Assembly (NCBI GenBank): GCA_903813345.2
Contig: CAIIXF020000009.1
Span: 17,201,759-17,261,758, forward strand
Source: Owenia fusiformis
Lineage: Eukaryota > Annelida > Polychaeta > Sabellida > Oweniidae
DNA length: 60,000 nt
Direction: 5' to 3'
Made by a program: the position numbers and the translations under genes. How positions within the stretch are numbered: position 1 is the first letter of the stretch; every line of letters starts with the position of its first letter. Positions 11,319-22,900 of the stretch are shown here, piece after piece. Below the pieces are notes generated by a model that worked only from the letters and a program-made list of their open reading frames with translations, was not told where the DNA came from and ran no database searches.

Positions 11319-12512
11319 AGCTTCCAGTCACGTACGCGTGCGATCGCCAAAAATCGCCTTTCATTCGGGAGGGGGGGGGGACGTGACATACAGGTAAGCA
11401 ACCAACCAAAACAAACTTTTCTATTACAAAATTTGATGCAACTTCCTTCAAATACCGGGCTTCAAACTTAAGCTAGAAGCTGCATATTAAACGCATTTGA
11501 AAGGTCTTTTCTTTACCGAATCTATTGTTATTGGCTATGTGGGTTCAGTCCATTTAAATTGCAATTTTTTGAAAAAATGAAAATTTCTTTTTTTCGAGTA
11601 TATATGATTTTTCCCAAGGACAATATGATTTTTCGAGTATATATGATTTTAAGAGGGATAATATGATGTTATTTCCCAGAGAAAACAGTATTATTTTGGA
11701 ATAATAATATGTATTCTCTCATATAAATGAGGCAATAAATATACAATACAATAAACACACCGGAGTTTCCATCAAAGTTTTCATCAAATTTATTTTTTAA
11801 ACCCTTGTCATAGTTTTTTTGCTTCAAGCAGTTAATTTGCGTCACCGTACAGAAAACTGAACACCGCTATTTTTGACGCTGTACGGTGCAGGTACGGTGA
11901 CGCCTGCTTACGCGATGGTTAGGCGTGATTGATAATTTCATTCAAGGACGTCTATCTGAGATAGACGCCCTCGTTTCATTTCAAAAGGCAGAATCCAATA
12001 ACAGATTTGCTATTAATTTTAACTCAGCTTTTTGGGCAAAAACCCATCAAACAGAGTGGTCAGATTATATGGAATGAACTCAGCATCACAGAAATCTATA
12101 GTAATCGGAAATACAAGTAAATTGAAATTGGATTCATAGGCGTAACCGGGGGGGGGGGGGGGGCGATGGTTGCACCCCCATGAATCTACTTGTTGAGACT
12201 CGATCAACTTGAATTCGGAGAAAATGAGGATTTTAGCAAGGACTAACGCCCGGACTTACAGGGGGAGGTAACCCTGGAGTAGCCCCAAATGGACAGGGCC
12301 ACTCTTGAAGTCTACCCTGGAGTTAAACCTGCATGATATATCATTATGTCATGTGAAATTCTGGACATTCTACAAAGGACAGTTACCAACGTTTAAAAGT
12401 TTCATGATCACTATTCTTACTCAGTCAATCTCGGAACACAGGCTATCGAACATTCTCGCCCTGTGGTTGGATGTGACTTTTGAAAGTTTTAAAAGTTTCA
12501 AACAACTGTTGC
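11319..12512. repeat. Tandem duplication, copy A (1,194 bp)
   Basis: Copy A starts AGCTTCCAGTCACGTACGCG and ends CAAACAACTGTTGC; copy B starts with the same bases at 12513 and ends with the same bases at 16721. The copies match closely, apart from small indels at poly-G runs (near 11372 and 12150) and scattered substitutions. Copy A contains the uninterrupted version of the site into which the 3-kb element inserted in copy B. The unit has no recognised gene; the short open frames in it recur in both copies and look fortuitous. Confidence 0.85.
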
Positions 12513-13175
12513 AGCTTCCAGTCACGTACGCGTGCGATCGCCAAAAATCGCCTTTCAGTCGGGAGGGGGGGGGACGTGACATACAGGTAAGCAACCAACC
12601 AAAACAAACTTTTCTATTACAAAAATTGATGCAACTTCCTTCAAATACCGGGCTTCAAACTTAAGCTAGAAGCTGCATATTAAACGCATTTGAAAGGTCT
12701 TTTCTTTACCGAATCTATTGTTATTGGATGGGGGTTCAGTCCATTTAAATTGCAATTTTTTGAAAAAATGAAAATTTCTTTTTTTCGAGTATAATGATTT
12801 TTTTCCAAGGACAATATGATTTTTCGAGTATATATGATTTTAAGAGGGATAATATGATGTAATTTCCCAGAGAAAACAGTATTATTATGGAATAATAATA
12901 TGTATTCTCTCATATAAATGAGGCAATAAATATACAATACAATACACACACCGGAGTTTCCATCAAAGTTTTCATCAAATTTATTTTTTAAACCCTTGTC
13001 ATAGTTTTTTGCTTCAAGCAGTTAATTTGCGTCACCGTACAGAAAACTGACCACCGCTATTTTTTGACGCTGTACGGTGCAGGTACGGTGACGCCTGCTT
13101 ACGCGATGGTTAGGCGTGATTGATTATTTCATTCAAGGTCTATCTGAGATAGACGCCCTTGTTTCATTGCAAATA

Positions 13176-13226
13176 CACGGTGAGCAACCATACCGCACCG
13201 GGGATCGACCCCGGTGCGTTACACTT
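13176..13226 (+). repeat. Left terminal inverted repeat (51 bp)
   Basis: Exact reverse complement of 16153-16203. The first seven bases, CACGGTG, differ from the V(D)J/RAG heptamer CACAGTG at one position. Confidence 0.9.
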
Positions 13227-13262
13227 TTCCCCGGAGCGTTGGTAACGCACCGTCCTTTTAAA

Positions 13263-15755
13263 ATGGCGGACGGAAATGTGTTTCCTCCGGAGGAAACAAA
13301 TAATAGTGGAAACCAGAGGTGAGTGAATATCTTTTAACACATTCCATTCTAAACACGATATATCAGGGTACCTTATTAAAATTCCACAAAGCTGTAACAT
13401 ATCGGTATTATGTGAACGAAATGTAAATGCACCTTGAAAAATTCGAAGGAAAGTTAAAGGCTCGTCTAAAATGTTGTATTTCTTGTCAAAGAAATGATTG
13501 GAACAACCACAGATTTTTTTACTCAATATAGATATATTTATAAACATACTACTCTTCAATATCTTACAATTCGAACATTGTACAAGCGTAATTTATTTTC
13601 ATGAAATGTACCTTCCAAAATTGATGGGGTAACGCACCGACACAAATCTACGACAATTTAGAAACGCACCGGTTATATTTTTACAGGAAACGACGGAGAA
13701 GTTCTGGACTGCAAACTGGGCATTCAAGATACATGAAACGCCTGAAAATTGCACCTACCGTCACTACAAGCGACGCTGGTTGTACAAAAGCCACATCTAA
13801 CGATAAATCACTTAAGACACCAATCAATGCTAATACAAAGGCTATCAGAAGTGCTAGGAAAAATGCACCAAAGAATAGAAAAAAGCCAAAAATTAGAAAA
13901 ACATTGTTTGAACAATCACACACTGATTATGACATTGAAATTGAAAGTGCTATGAAACTGCTACCAAATGTCATATTGTGTCTCAGAAGACACGGTTTTT
14001 GCACCGAATTCATTATGCTACTAAGACTCCTCGCGAAAGACAAATTCCCAATGAATAACATATCGTGGCTTCTTTTCCTGGAGGTTGTGAGGTGGTATTC
14101 CTTTAGTTCCACCTCAAACATGACGTACAGGTATGGTTGTTAGCTTTAGAAGCAAACCCTCACTCTGGAAGTACATTTCACATAACAAGGTATTTCATAA
14201 TGACCGCCCCCTGTCAGTCACCAATCCTAGATGGCGCACCTCCATGTGTTATAATATCATAGGAAAGCTCAATCAATTCATGACTTATTAAAACAACTTT
14301 GATTAAGCTCAGCAGCTTTTACGCTCTTTTACTCTCTTTTTAAGCTCGTAATGATACGAAAATAATGTTTTTATTTGTCCCTCTCTTTAAACCCAATGTA
14401 CAAATAGAAGCCATAAATCCAGCAAATTAGGATGATAGTGACGACAAAACATAAATCCACAAATTATGGTCCCAAGGATCACTCGTTCCAATATTTAGCC
14501 CATAAGTGCATTATTAAAAAAGCTGTATGATGATGTATAGATTAAGAGAATCTAAAGGCCCATGTGATTTTAGGATTGGTTTTGGATGGGAGAGGGTAAT
14601 TATGAAACACCCTATACAATACACAAATGCATAAAAAAAATCAAAGTACGAAATGTGATAGTTTGCAAAATACGGTAATACATACTACAGGCGATAAAGA
14701 TATGACACTTTCACTGGTCAGAATCAAGATGCGGTAACGACCGTTACCTTCTTATCTAAGATGGCGGACGAAAAATGTCGATTTCGATATTTTTTGTTTT
14801 CATCAAATTAAACTACGTATAATTGACGCAATGCTTTGATATTTGAACTTGATAAGCCTTATATATCATGGAAACTTTGGAGTATGACCATTTATTCTTA
14901 AATCATACACGGGCGCCATAATTCAATTATATGTTACACCGCTTAAGGGAAGGTAACTGAGAGTTTGATTTTGCAAAATTCACTTCCATTTACCTTCCCT
15001 TAAGCGGTGTAACATACAGTTGAATTATGGCGTCCACGTATGATTTAAGAATAAATGGTCATACTCCTAAGTTTCCATGATATCTTAGATTTATCAAGTT
15101 CAAATATCAAAGCATTACGTCAACTATAAAGTAGTTTAATTCGATGAAAACAAATATATCAAAATCGACATTTACCATTCGCCATCTTAGATGAGAAGGT
15201 AACGGCCGTTACCGCATCTTGATACTGACCAGTGACTTTGATAACATTTCGTGTGTATCCGTTCTTATACCCTGCAGCAAATGTTATAAAATCATTTCAC
15301 AATTATCAACGTAAAAACTAAACCGTACATTTCCAAATGAATAAAATATTGTATACTTTGAACATCAGTACCAATCGATTGAAAGCGTTATTGTTTCGTA
15401 GGGTAGAACTACACGCAATGCATTTGTGAATGGGTGTGTCAAAAAATCCGTCTTGCCCCTAGTTCCATAGATATACCCTTTCCCATTCTCATTTTAAAAT
15501 TTATAGATTTGAATATATCGTCTCTAACGATTGTACCATAACAATTATATGTATACTTTAATACTTAGCGAGGAAACTCTAACCTTCTGGAAAGTTGGCT
15601 ACCGGATGTTCCATGGGAAATTCTTGCGCTTCATGGGTGGAACAAAGTCAGTTGGTGCATTAGTGGAATCGAAAGAACAAGCGGGGCAGTACGATCCCCA
15701 GCATGAGGATCACACTATCAATAAAGCACCGGTGCGTTTCCAAATATTGGCCTAA
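13263..15755 (+). CDS. Three-exon cargo gene in the TIR element, product unknown (228 aa)
   Basis: Exon 1 is 13263-13318 (donor GTGAGT), exon 2 is 13687-14130 (acceptor TTTTTACAG, donor GTATGG) and exon 3 is 15569-15755 (acceptor ATACTTAG, stop TAA). Both junctions are phase 2 and the joined length is 687 nt, exactly 229 codons. The protein starts MADGNVFPPEETNNSGNQ, has two basic clusters near residues 20-24 and 67-78 that could act as nuclear localisation signals, then a hydrophobic, Leu-rich helical region, and a C-terminal segment with TLTFWKVGYRMFHGKFLRFM. I have an impression that similar FW...GKFLRFM segments occur in unnamed invertebrate proteins but cannot name a family. There is no transposase motif. 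Intron 2 houses a nested foldback element. The frame continuity across two introns argues for a gene that was recently functional. Confidence 0.65.
14712..15234. mobile_element. Nested foldback element with 5-bp target duplication
   Basis: This is a 523-bp near-perfect palindrome beginning CACTGGTCAG and ending CTGACCAGTG, flanked by ACTTT on both sides (14707-14711 and 15235-15239). The arms are about 230-250 bp with a short AT-rich loop around 14965-14990. Near each end lies a palindromic GGTAACGACCGTTACC-type motif. The element sits inside intron 2 of the cargo gene and so inserted after the host element acquired that gene, or came with it. It has no coding capacity. Confidence 0.8.
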
Positions 15756-16152
15756 TATGACCGGTGCGTTACAACTAGATTTAGTGATATCTCATAAAAC
15801 TGACCACCATTTAACTCCTAAACTGACACAATTTTGCATGCAACCATAAGGATCATGTTGATAAGATATATTCTCGCACAATCTAGGAATACTCTGTATA
15901 TTTCATAAAAAGAATAAAAAACATCAAAATATTTTAATGTTGCTTGTGCTTTTACATCTTGTTTGCATTATATAGGCTAGTTATCACTGATCTAATCGAT
16001 CTGGATCATTCCTTAATATATTGTACTTTGAATGGTACATAGGAGTTCTTCGTACCTAATCACGAAACATCGTAAATCAAAAATTTCTACTCACGTCCAT
16101 TATGCATTTATCATTGTCCGCCATTTTTCTTCACTCCGGAGCGTTACAATTT

Positions 16153-16203
16153 AAGTGTAACGCACCGGGGTCGATCCCCGGTGCGGTATGGTTGCTCACC
16201 GTG
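16153..16203 (-). repeat. Right terminal inverted repeat (51 bp)
   Basis: Exact reverse complement of 13176-13226, followed at once by the duplicated target AAATA. Outside the 51 bp the two ends diverge, although both continue with a CGGAGCGTT motif a few bases further in. Confidence 0.9.
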
Positions 16204-16721
16204 AAATAGCAGAATCCAATAACACGGATTTGCTATTAATTTTAACACAGCTTTTTGGGCAAAAACCCATCAAACAGAGTGGTCAGATTATATGGAATGA
16301 ACTCACCAAAGAAATCTATAGTACTCGGAAATAAATTGAAATTGGATTCATAGGCGTAACCGGGGGGGGGGGGGCGATGGTTGCACCCCCATGAATCTAC
16401 TTGTTGAGACTCGATCAACTTGAGTTCGGAGAAAATGAGGATTTTAGCAAGGACTAACACCCGGACTTACAGGGGGAGGTAACCCTGGAGTAGCCCCCAA
16501 TGGCCCATCTTGAAGTCTACCGGCCCTGGAGTTAAACATGCATGATATATCATTATGTCATGTGAAATTCTGGACATTCTACAAAGGACAGTTACCAACG
16601 TTTAAAAGTTTCATTATCACTATTCTTACTCAGTCAATCTCGGAACACAGGCTATCGAACATTCTGAGCCCTCTGGTTGGATGTGACTTTTGAAAGTTTA
16701 AAAGTTTCAAACAACTGTTGC

Positions 16722-16902
16722 ATCTTGGGAAGGCTTGGTCTCGTTAAATCTCGTTATTATTTGAGATCTAGTTTTAGCCAATCAGCATTAAGAACGAAAC
16801 CGCTATCAAAATAACAGAAATTGATACACAACCGTCTTCAATTTCTTTCAATTTATTTAGTACTGATGTATCTCAGGGTATAACCATTCTCAGGAATACA
16901 AA
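16722..16902 (+). promoter_or_regulatory. Presumed 5' region of cyclin F
   Basis: This is the only unique sequence between the tandem duplication and the candidate first cyclin F codon. I see no strong TATA box or initiator that I would defend. The assignment depends on the tentative first exon at 16903. Confidence 0.25.
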
Positions 16903-19900
16903 ATGAAAGGTATGTCCACACATTTTTAAAGTTTTTGTCATAATTGCACTTCAGATTCTGGCCTATTTGAAAACTTACAAAACTGGAAAAAATCTTTTTC
17001 ACAGGCAAAATTCAGCGGCAGATTCAACTAAGACAAAAGTAGGCTAGACTAAAATTGTACTAGCCTTCCAAGTCTGGATAGACATTATCTTTTGTTTTGT
17101 GGACTTAGATGTTGACTGGGACTGAGTTCAGTGAGACTTATGAAGGTTAGGCCTCCTGACAGTAGAATTTGATTTAGGTCTACCATTACTGAATCGACAT
17201 CATTTAGATCTAGTACCGAATCAACATTCATTGCAGTTTTGTTTCTTTACAATTTCTGATTGATGCATTCTTGCAATTGCATGTTCAAGTTCCATTTTGA
17301 ATTTGTCAGTTTTCATGGACTCGAGTCGCAACTTCTCTGATAAACCACAATCAAGCATCCCACTCCCCAGCTGATCTCTTATCTCCTTCTCTGGTTTATC
17401 GTACGCGTAGTGTTCAACGAGATCATAAAGCGCATAACATAAACTTTACCCATAACATAAATGAGCATGTTTATTTTGACATCATCCGACTCCTGATGTA
17501 GTTTATTATCCCATCGAACGAAGTTCGGAGGGATATAGGGAACGCCTCCGTCTGTCCGTCCGGGCAATAACTCAAATACAGTTGGCCCGATTTTATTCAT
17601 ATTTTGCACACATATACCCTATGGGGGTAGAAGTTCTGCTCGAAAGCCGATTTTCAAAATGGCCGCTCATTTAAAAATGGCGGCCATTTTAGTGCCGATT
17701 TTACAGTAATTTAGGTGGAATATGTAAAACTGTAATAGCAATATGTTTTAAATGTAAAAAAATTATATAGGACATAAATTTATTACATTAGCATAAACTG
17801 GAAAGCATCCAGTTTTCACTATCTTACAAACTCCAAACTGTTTTCGATGGCAAACAAAAATGAAATCATTATATATAATATGACAGGTGTCTTACTTTTA
17901 CATCATTATAATTGAAGGCCAAGATACTCAAGATTAGTAAAAGAAAATACCGTCTTAGGCAAGACTAGCCTTGTACATATGTTGACAGTCTATGCCTATG
18001 CAGGACAATTCAATTAATATTTTTTTTCAAAATTGTTCATCTGACTACAAGGTCTTCCAAGGATAGGTTTATGCTTGGGAGATGGGCAGTTCTTCTTTAT
18101 CCAATTTCCGTGTTTGTGTACTTAAAAGAAGAATCTGATCTATAAGGGTGACAAAATTGCAAGCAATAATTACAATTGACCTACCAATCTATTCCTTACA
18201 TTACAATCTTAAATACAATATCAGCCAAAAGATTCATGATATGTTAAAAATTGGTGAAGTTATTGTGGCAAAGTGCGAAAATAGGTGAAAAATGTTTAAA
18301 TACTCCCACCAAGCACAAACCATCAAGAAGAAAAGTATAAGAAACTACCCTCTTGCTTTTCCCCTGCCCTCCTCTCTTCTCAACATGAGATATTAAAATA
18401 CACTTTACTTTGTGAAATAGGGGTTGTATAGTTTTTCAATTCCAAAGAATACATATTAAATGCAATTGAAATATAAAAAAAATTTGAAATGCTATCTGAA
18501 AACAGATATAAGTATATTTCATGCGGTGCATAATAGTGTTGTACTTGTATAGTTATAAATAACTAGTCGATTTGCGAGACTAGAGACTAAAGTAACATAC
18601 CTGTATCTCATCTCAGAATTTCAATGTATATGATCACTGTCTTTTATAGTATTTTCTGTAGTATCTGTAGTCCTGATGATGAAAATGACTGCATAGCTCA
18701 CTTATATCAATAACCAAGATGATGGTGAGATCTAACTCCTGTCATTTTGAGTTTCTTCCTTGTGTTGCATTGTCTTTACAAAATAATTCATTTGTTGACA
18801 TCTTTTTCATTCAGTTGTAAGCCATAAAGGAAGACGAAGCTTTATTCTTCGCCGCCAGAATCGTAACAACTCGGGATGGTCAGATTTCACTTCCTCGTCT
18901 TCCTACCAACACACTTCATATACCTCACACATACAGTTGAAGCCCCGAACCCGGAGTGATGTAACAATATGGTCCCTTCCTGAAGAACTACTCATACACT
19001 TGATGAAAGGCCTACACATCAAAGATTTGCTCAATATAAGATCTGTAAGTAATTTAAATTTCAACATTCAGACACAAGTATGACAGTCAAAAAGTTCATC
19101 TTGTGAACTTACTTAAACTTTTATGCCCTGGAGACCTTGTGAAACTAATAAAAAATTTAACATTGCAGGTTCACAGTCATTTCCGTGATATTATTGATAG
19201 CTACTCTACATTGTGGTCAGGAGTCAGCTTTAGAAATGCCTGGCCATCTTTACCAAATATGCTGCATTTTGAAAGGTGAGGCATTTGTATGATATATCAT
19301 AATTAGTGAAACAAACATTTTTCAAAAAATACATTTATGTATAAAATTGTTGTTCTCATCCATATAAATTGCATGTAAAGATGGACTGAGTGATTCACTA
19401 TATCACTACCAAACATTGTTTGTCCGGAGAATTATTACTCATGTTTGATATTAAATATATAATTCTATGAAGTGATGACAAATATTGAAAACTGAAATAA
19501 TGATATCTGCAATAATACATTATACCATTTAATATCAGTCAGCTAATTGGCTTAACTCTTGGTCTAGGAAGCCAAAGTATTGTCTTAGATCTTCATTTAA
19601 AACAAGGTAATTAGTGTCATCATCTACTTACAAGTACATACATGCACATGTAATTGACATTTTTTGTATTTTGGCTTAATCATTTTGAAACTTAGGTCAG
19701 ATAATTGATTGGCTGATGATCAGCGGAAGATCTTAGTCTAGGCCACAATCTGTATCCTGTATTGTTTTGTTCATCTGGAAAATAATTAGTGAATAAACGA
19801 GCCAATTCATAGATAGCATAATTGGATGGATAGAGATTATTTAGTTAGTGGAGACAACTCAAGGACTGGGAGGAAGGGCCACAGATTTTCATTCCTGCCC

Positions 19901-22900
19901 AGTATACAGCTAGTTGATTCAGGATAGTTCAATATGATTTGATAATGCTATTCTTTTGGCTATATATATTTGATCTTTGTAATTTCAGAGCTGCTGAAAA
20001 TGGAAACATAGAGTCTCTGATTAAACTAGGCATAGCATACCTGTATAACGAAGGATGTAAGTATTAAGATCCGTAGTAACAAATATACATATAGTATACA
20101 AGTTATTTAATGTCCACGTACACAATTCTTGTAACATTTCCTTTTGATCAGTCGTGCCCAATCAGACATTTGGTCTGACAACTGGAATAATAATGAAATG
20201 TGTATTCTTTGTGTAATTGTAAAAAAGATTATTTTACTTCCAGTACCTGGTGATTTTGAAGGTAAGAAAATCCTGGCAAATGGTACAAAGGCTGCAGAGA
20301 TGTTCTGCAGAGTTGAAAGCCTCACCCCTCATACTGCACCATTCACCTGGCTGTTCATAAGACCACCTTGGACTGTCTCAGGGGCCTGTTGCAAGGAATG
20401 TGTATTCAATGATATGGTGAAATACTGTGCAAAGGTATTGTATTCTATTTAATATCCTATTATATATTGATAGCTATTTTAATAGAGAAAATGTATATTC
20501 TATCTGAGCAATCCTGAGGCCCTGAGACAGACCACCTTGGACTGTCTCAGGGGCCTGTTGCAAGGAATGTGTATTCAATGATATGGTGAAATACTGTGCA
20601 AAGGTATTGTATTCTATTTAATATCCTATTATATATTGATAGCTATTTTAATAGAGAAAATGTATATTCTCTCTGAGCAATCCTATACTTAATAATAATG
20701 AAATGTTAACTAAGATATGAAAGTAAATACAGGGTAGTTCTGTCCAAAAATTTGTTGAGTACATGTCTGTACTTTGATGAAGATGATGAGTAATTTTTTT
20801 AATATCTTTCAAAATGTATGATGTTCATAATTACAATAGCATCTTAACATACACAATGAAAGTATTGCTTTATGTTGGCAGCATGGTGACCCATCAGTTC
20901 AGATATGTGTAGCTAAGACACTGCTACTGTTGGAGGATGAAGAGACAAGGAATATGGAGGCAGTGACATACTTAGAGCAAGCCACATCTCATAGTTCACC
21001 CCTGGCTGCTTTTCTGCTATGGGAGCAAAGATACTCAAATATAGTAAGAATCATTCATTCCCCACTACCTCCAGTGTCAATTCTTGACTCAAAACATTCT
21101 TTGTATTTCTCACATTGATAACCCATTGAATAACTGTGGCATTATTTTTCTGATTGAACATGTATTCAATAGTCCCTTAACTTTTTATTCATTTCCCAGG
21201 TTTGTGATCGGGCCATGGAGTTGCAAAGTATTCGTGAGCTACGTGACATCTCCTGTACAGTGCAAATAGACAGCCAACTGAGGCTTTGTCAGTTCTATGC
21301 TCAGGGAAAATATGGCGGTGTCTCAGCCAGGCAAGCAGCTTCATTCATGAGAGACTTGGTGCTGTCTTCTCAACCCACAAACCTGCACTTGATCCTCACT
21401 CGCAATGTTGAACTCACACAGTCTATGAGGTAGGTGAACTAACAATAAACCCAAATTGTGTGAATTATGTGCGTATTTTAAATACAGACAGACATTTAAC
21501 ATTGGGTTAGACTATAACATAAGCAAAAGTGGTTTGAACTTTATCTGAGACCTTTAAAAATACTACTATTTTGAAGGAATATCGATCAAAAATATATATG
21601 AGGTGAGAAGGTTCATCTATTTCTCTGACCCCAAGCCAAGGAAATAGACTTGATTGGGGAGAGGGGTATCTGAGTAATCTTGGAATAAAAACGTTATTCA
21701 ATGATTCCTCGTGATATACAGAAAATATTCTTCCCTTGAACGTCTCTATTTTACTCTGCTAGCGCATCGTGAGAATCATTGAATAACTTATAGTATCATA
21801 AAAGTAATCTAAATATATGCAATAACTATTTACATGGTAAGGTATCACAGAATTGTGTATCAAATAAGATACTGTTACAAAAACAACTTTTGATCGTATT
21901 ACAAATCTGACCTTATATAAAATACATGAAGTCTACATGTTTCACAAACAATAAGAGAACATCCTGCCACATATCTTCGAATACTCAAACTAAAACTGCA
22001 CATGCTGGTATATCAATATCTATCTTCAACTTGTATTTTTTGCCAATAATTTTGAAATATTATATGCATTGTATGCAGCACCCAAATTGTGGAATTACTC
22101 TAGTATAGTGTGCATTTAGATACATTTGTATTGTATTTGTATTGTATTTTTGCTAACAATTTTGAAATATGATGCAATATATGCAGAACTTTCATTTGAA
22201 GGTGGTGCACTTTTGCATTAAGCAAAAAAATTCAATGTCCAGCAGTAGTTGTCACCATAGATGACCAAATCCAGTAATCTAAGTCCTCATATGGTTTCTT
22301 CCAGGTATATCCTAGTAGATTGGCTTGTAGAAGTTGCAGGCATGAAGGATTTCTCCAGCCTAACGCTTCATGTTGCAATCAACATGGTGGATAGATACCT
22401 CAAAGTTCATGCTACATCACGGTCAAAACTACAGCTTTTGGGAGTAGCTGCAATGGTGGTTTGTTCTCGCTACTTGGGCAAGGATATAATCACAATCCGC
22501 GAAGCTGCTTGGCTCACTGATAATGCATACAAATATGAAGATGTTGTTCGAATGATGGGAGAAATTATTGCTACCCTAAAGGGGGAAATAAGGGTATGTT
22601 ATATTGTTCTTGTAATGACTACTAAAAATTTACACCTTGCCCGCATACTTGAGAATTTGTATTATTACACCGGAACACACTGACAATGGTAAAGACCATT
22701 GTCACAAATGGCGGGCATTGTCGTTGCTTCATCTCTTTAATCGCTTGATTCTCATTTTATTGGACCTAATTGTGTGCATGTATTAAGTTCCTGTGATGGT
22801 GTATTATAAGAAATTCCAATTTCGATTAAATGTCGTAGATCGGCACAATAATATACACGGTAAGATGAGGGGAACAAGATTGATTGTTGTACAAAGGAAT

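Larger units (their letters stand above)
13176..16203. mobile_element. 3,028-bp TIR DNA element with 5-bp target duplication
   Basis: The ends are perfect 51-bp terminal inverted repeats (13176-13226 and 16153-16203) beginning CACGGTGAGCAACC. They are flanked by the direct repeat AAATA (13171-13175 and 16204-16208). Copy A of the surrounding tandem duplication gives an aligned empty site of the expected length. The TIR contains an internal palindrome (GCACCGGGG, ATCG centre, CCCCGGTGC). Copies of GTAACGCACCG or its complement recur inside both ends. A three-exon gene lies within, but no transposase catalytic motif (DDE or other) is visible, so the element is probably non-autonomous. TIRs starting CAC with 5-bp duplications are known for Transib/RAG-type and some other DDE transposons; superfamily is unproven. 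Confidence 0.88.
12513..16721. repeat. Tandem duplication, copy B, interrupted by a TIR element
   Basis: The flanking parts 12513-13170 and 16209-16721 together reproduce copy A. The interruption 13171-16208 is the TIR element plus one extra copy of the 5-bp target. Total length without the insert is about 1,176 bp against 1,194 in copy A. The insertion is therefore younger than, or later than, the duplication in at least this copy. Confidence 0.85.

Noticed and set aside
13191-13222. GGGGATCGACCCC resembling a tRNA T-arm
   Set aside because: It is the internal palindrome of the TIR, present at both ends in inverted form, with no acceptor, D or anticodon arms around it.
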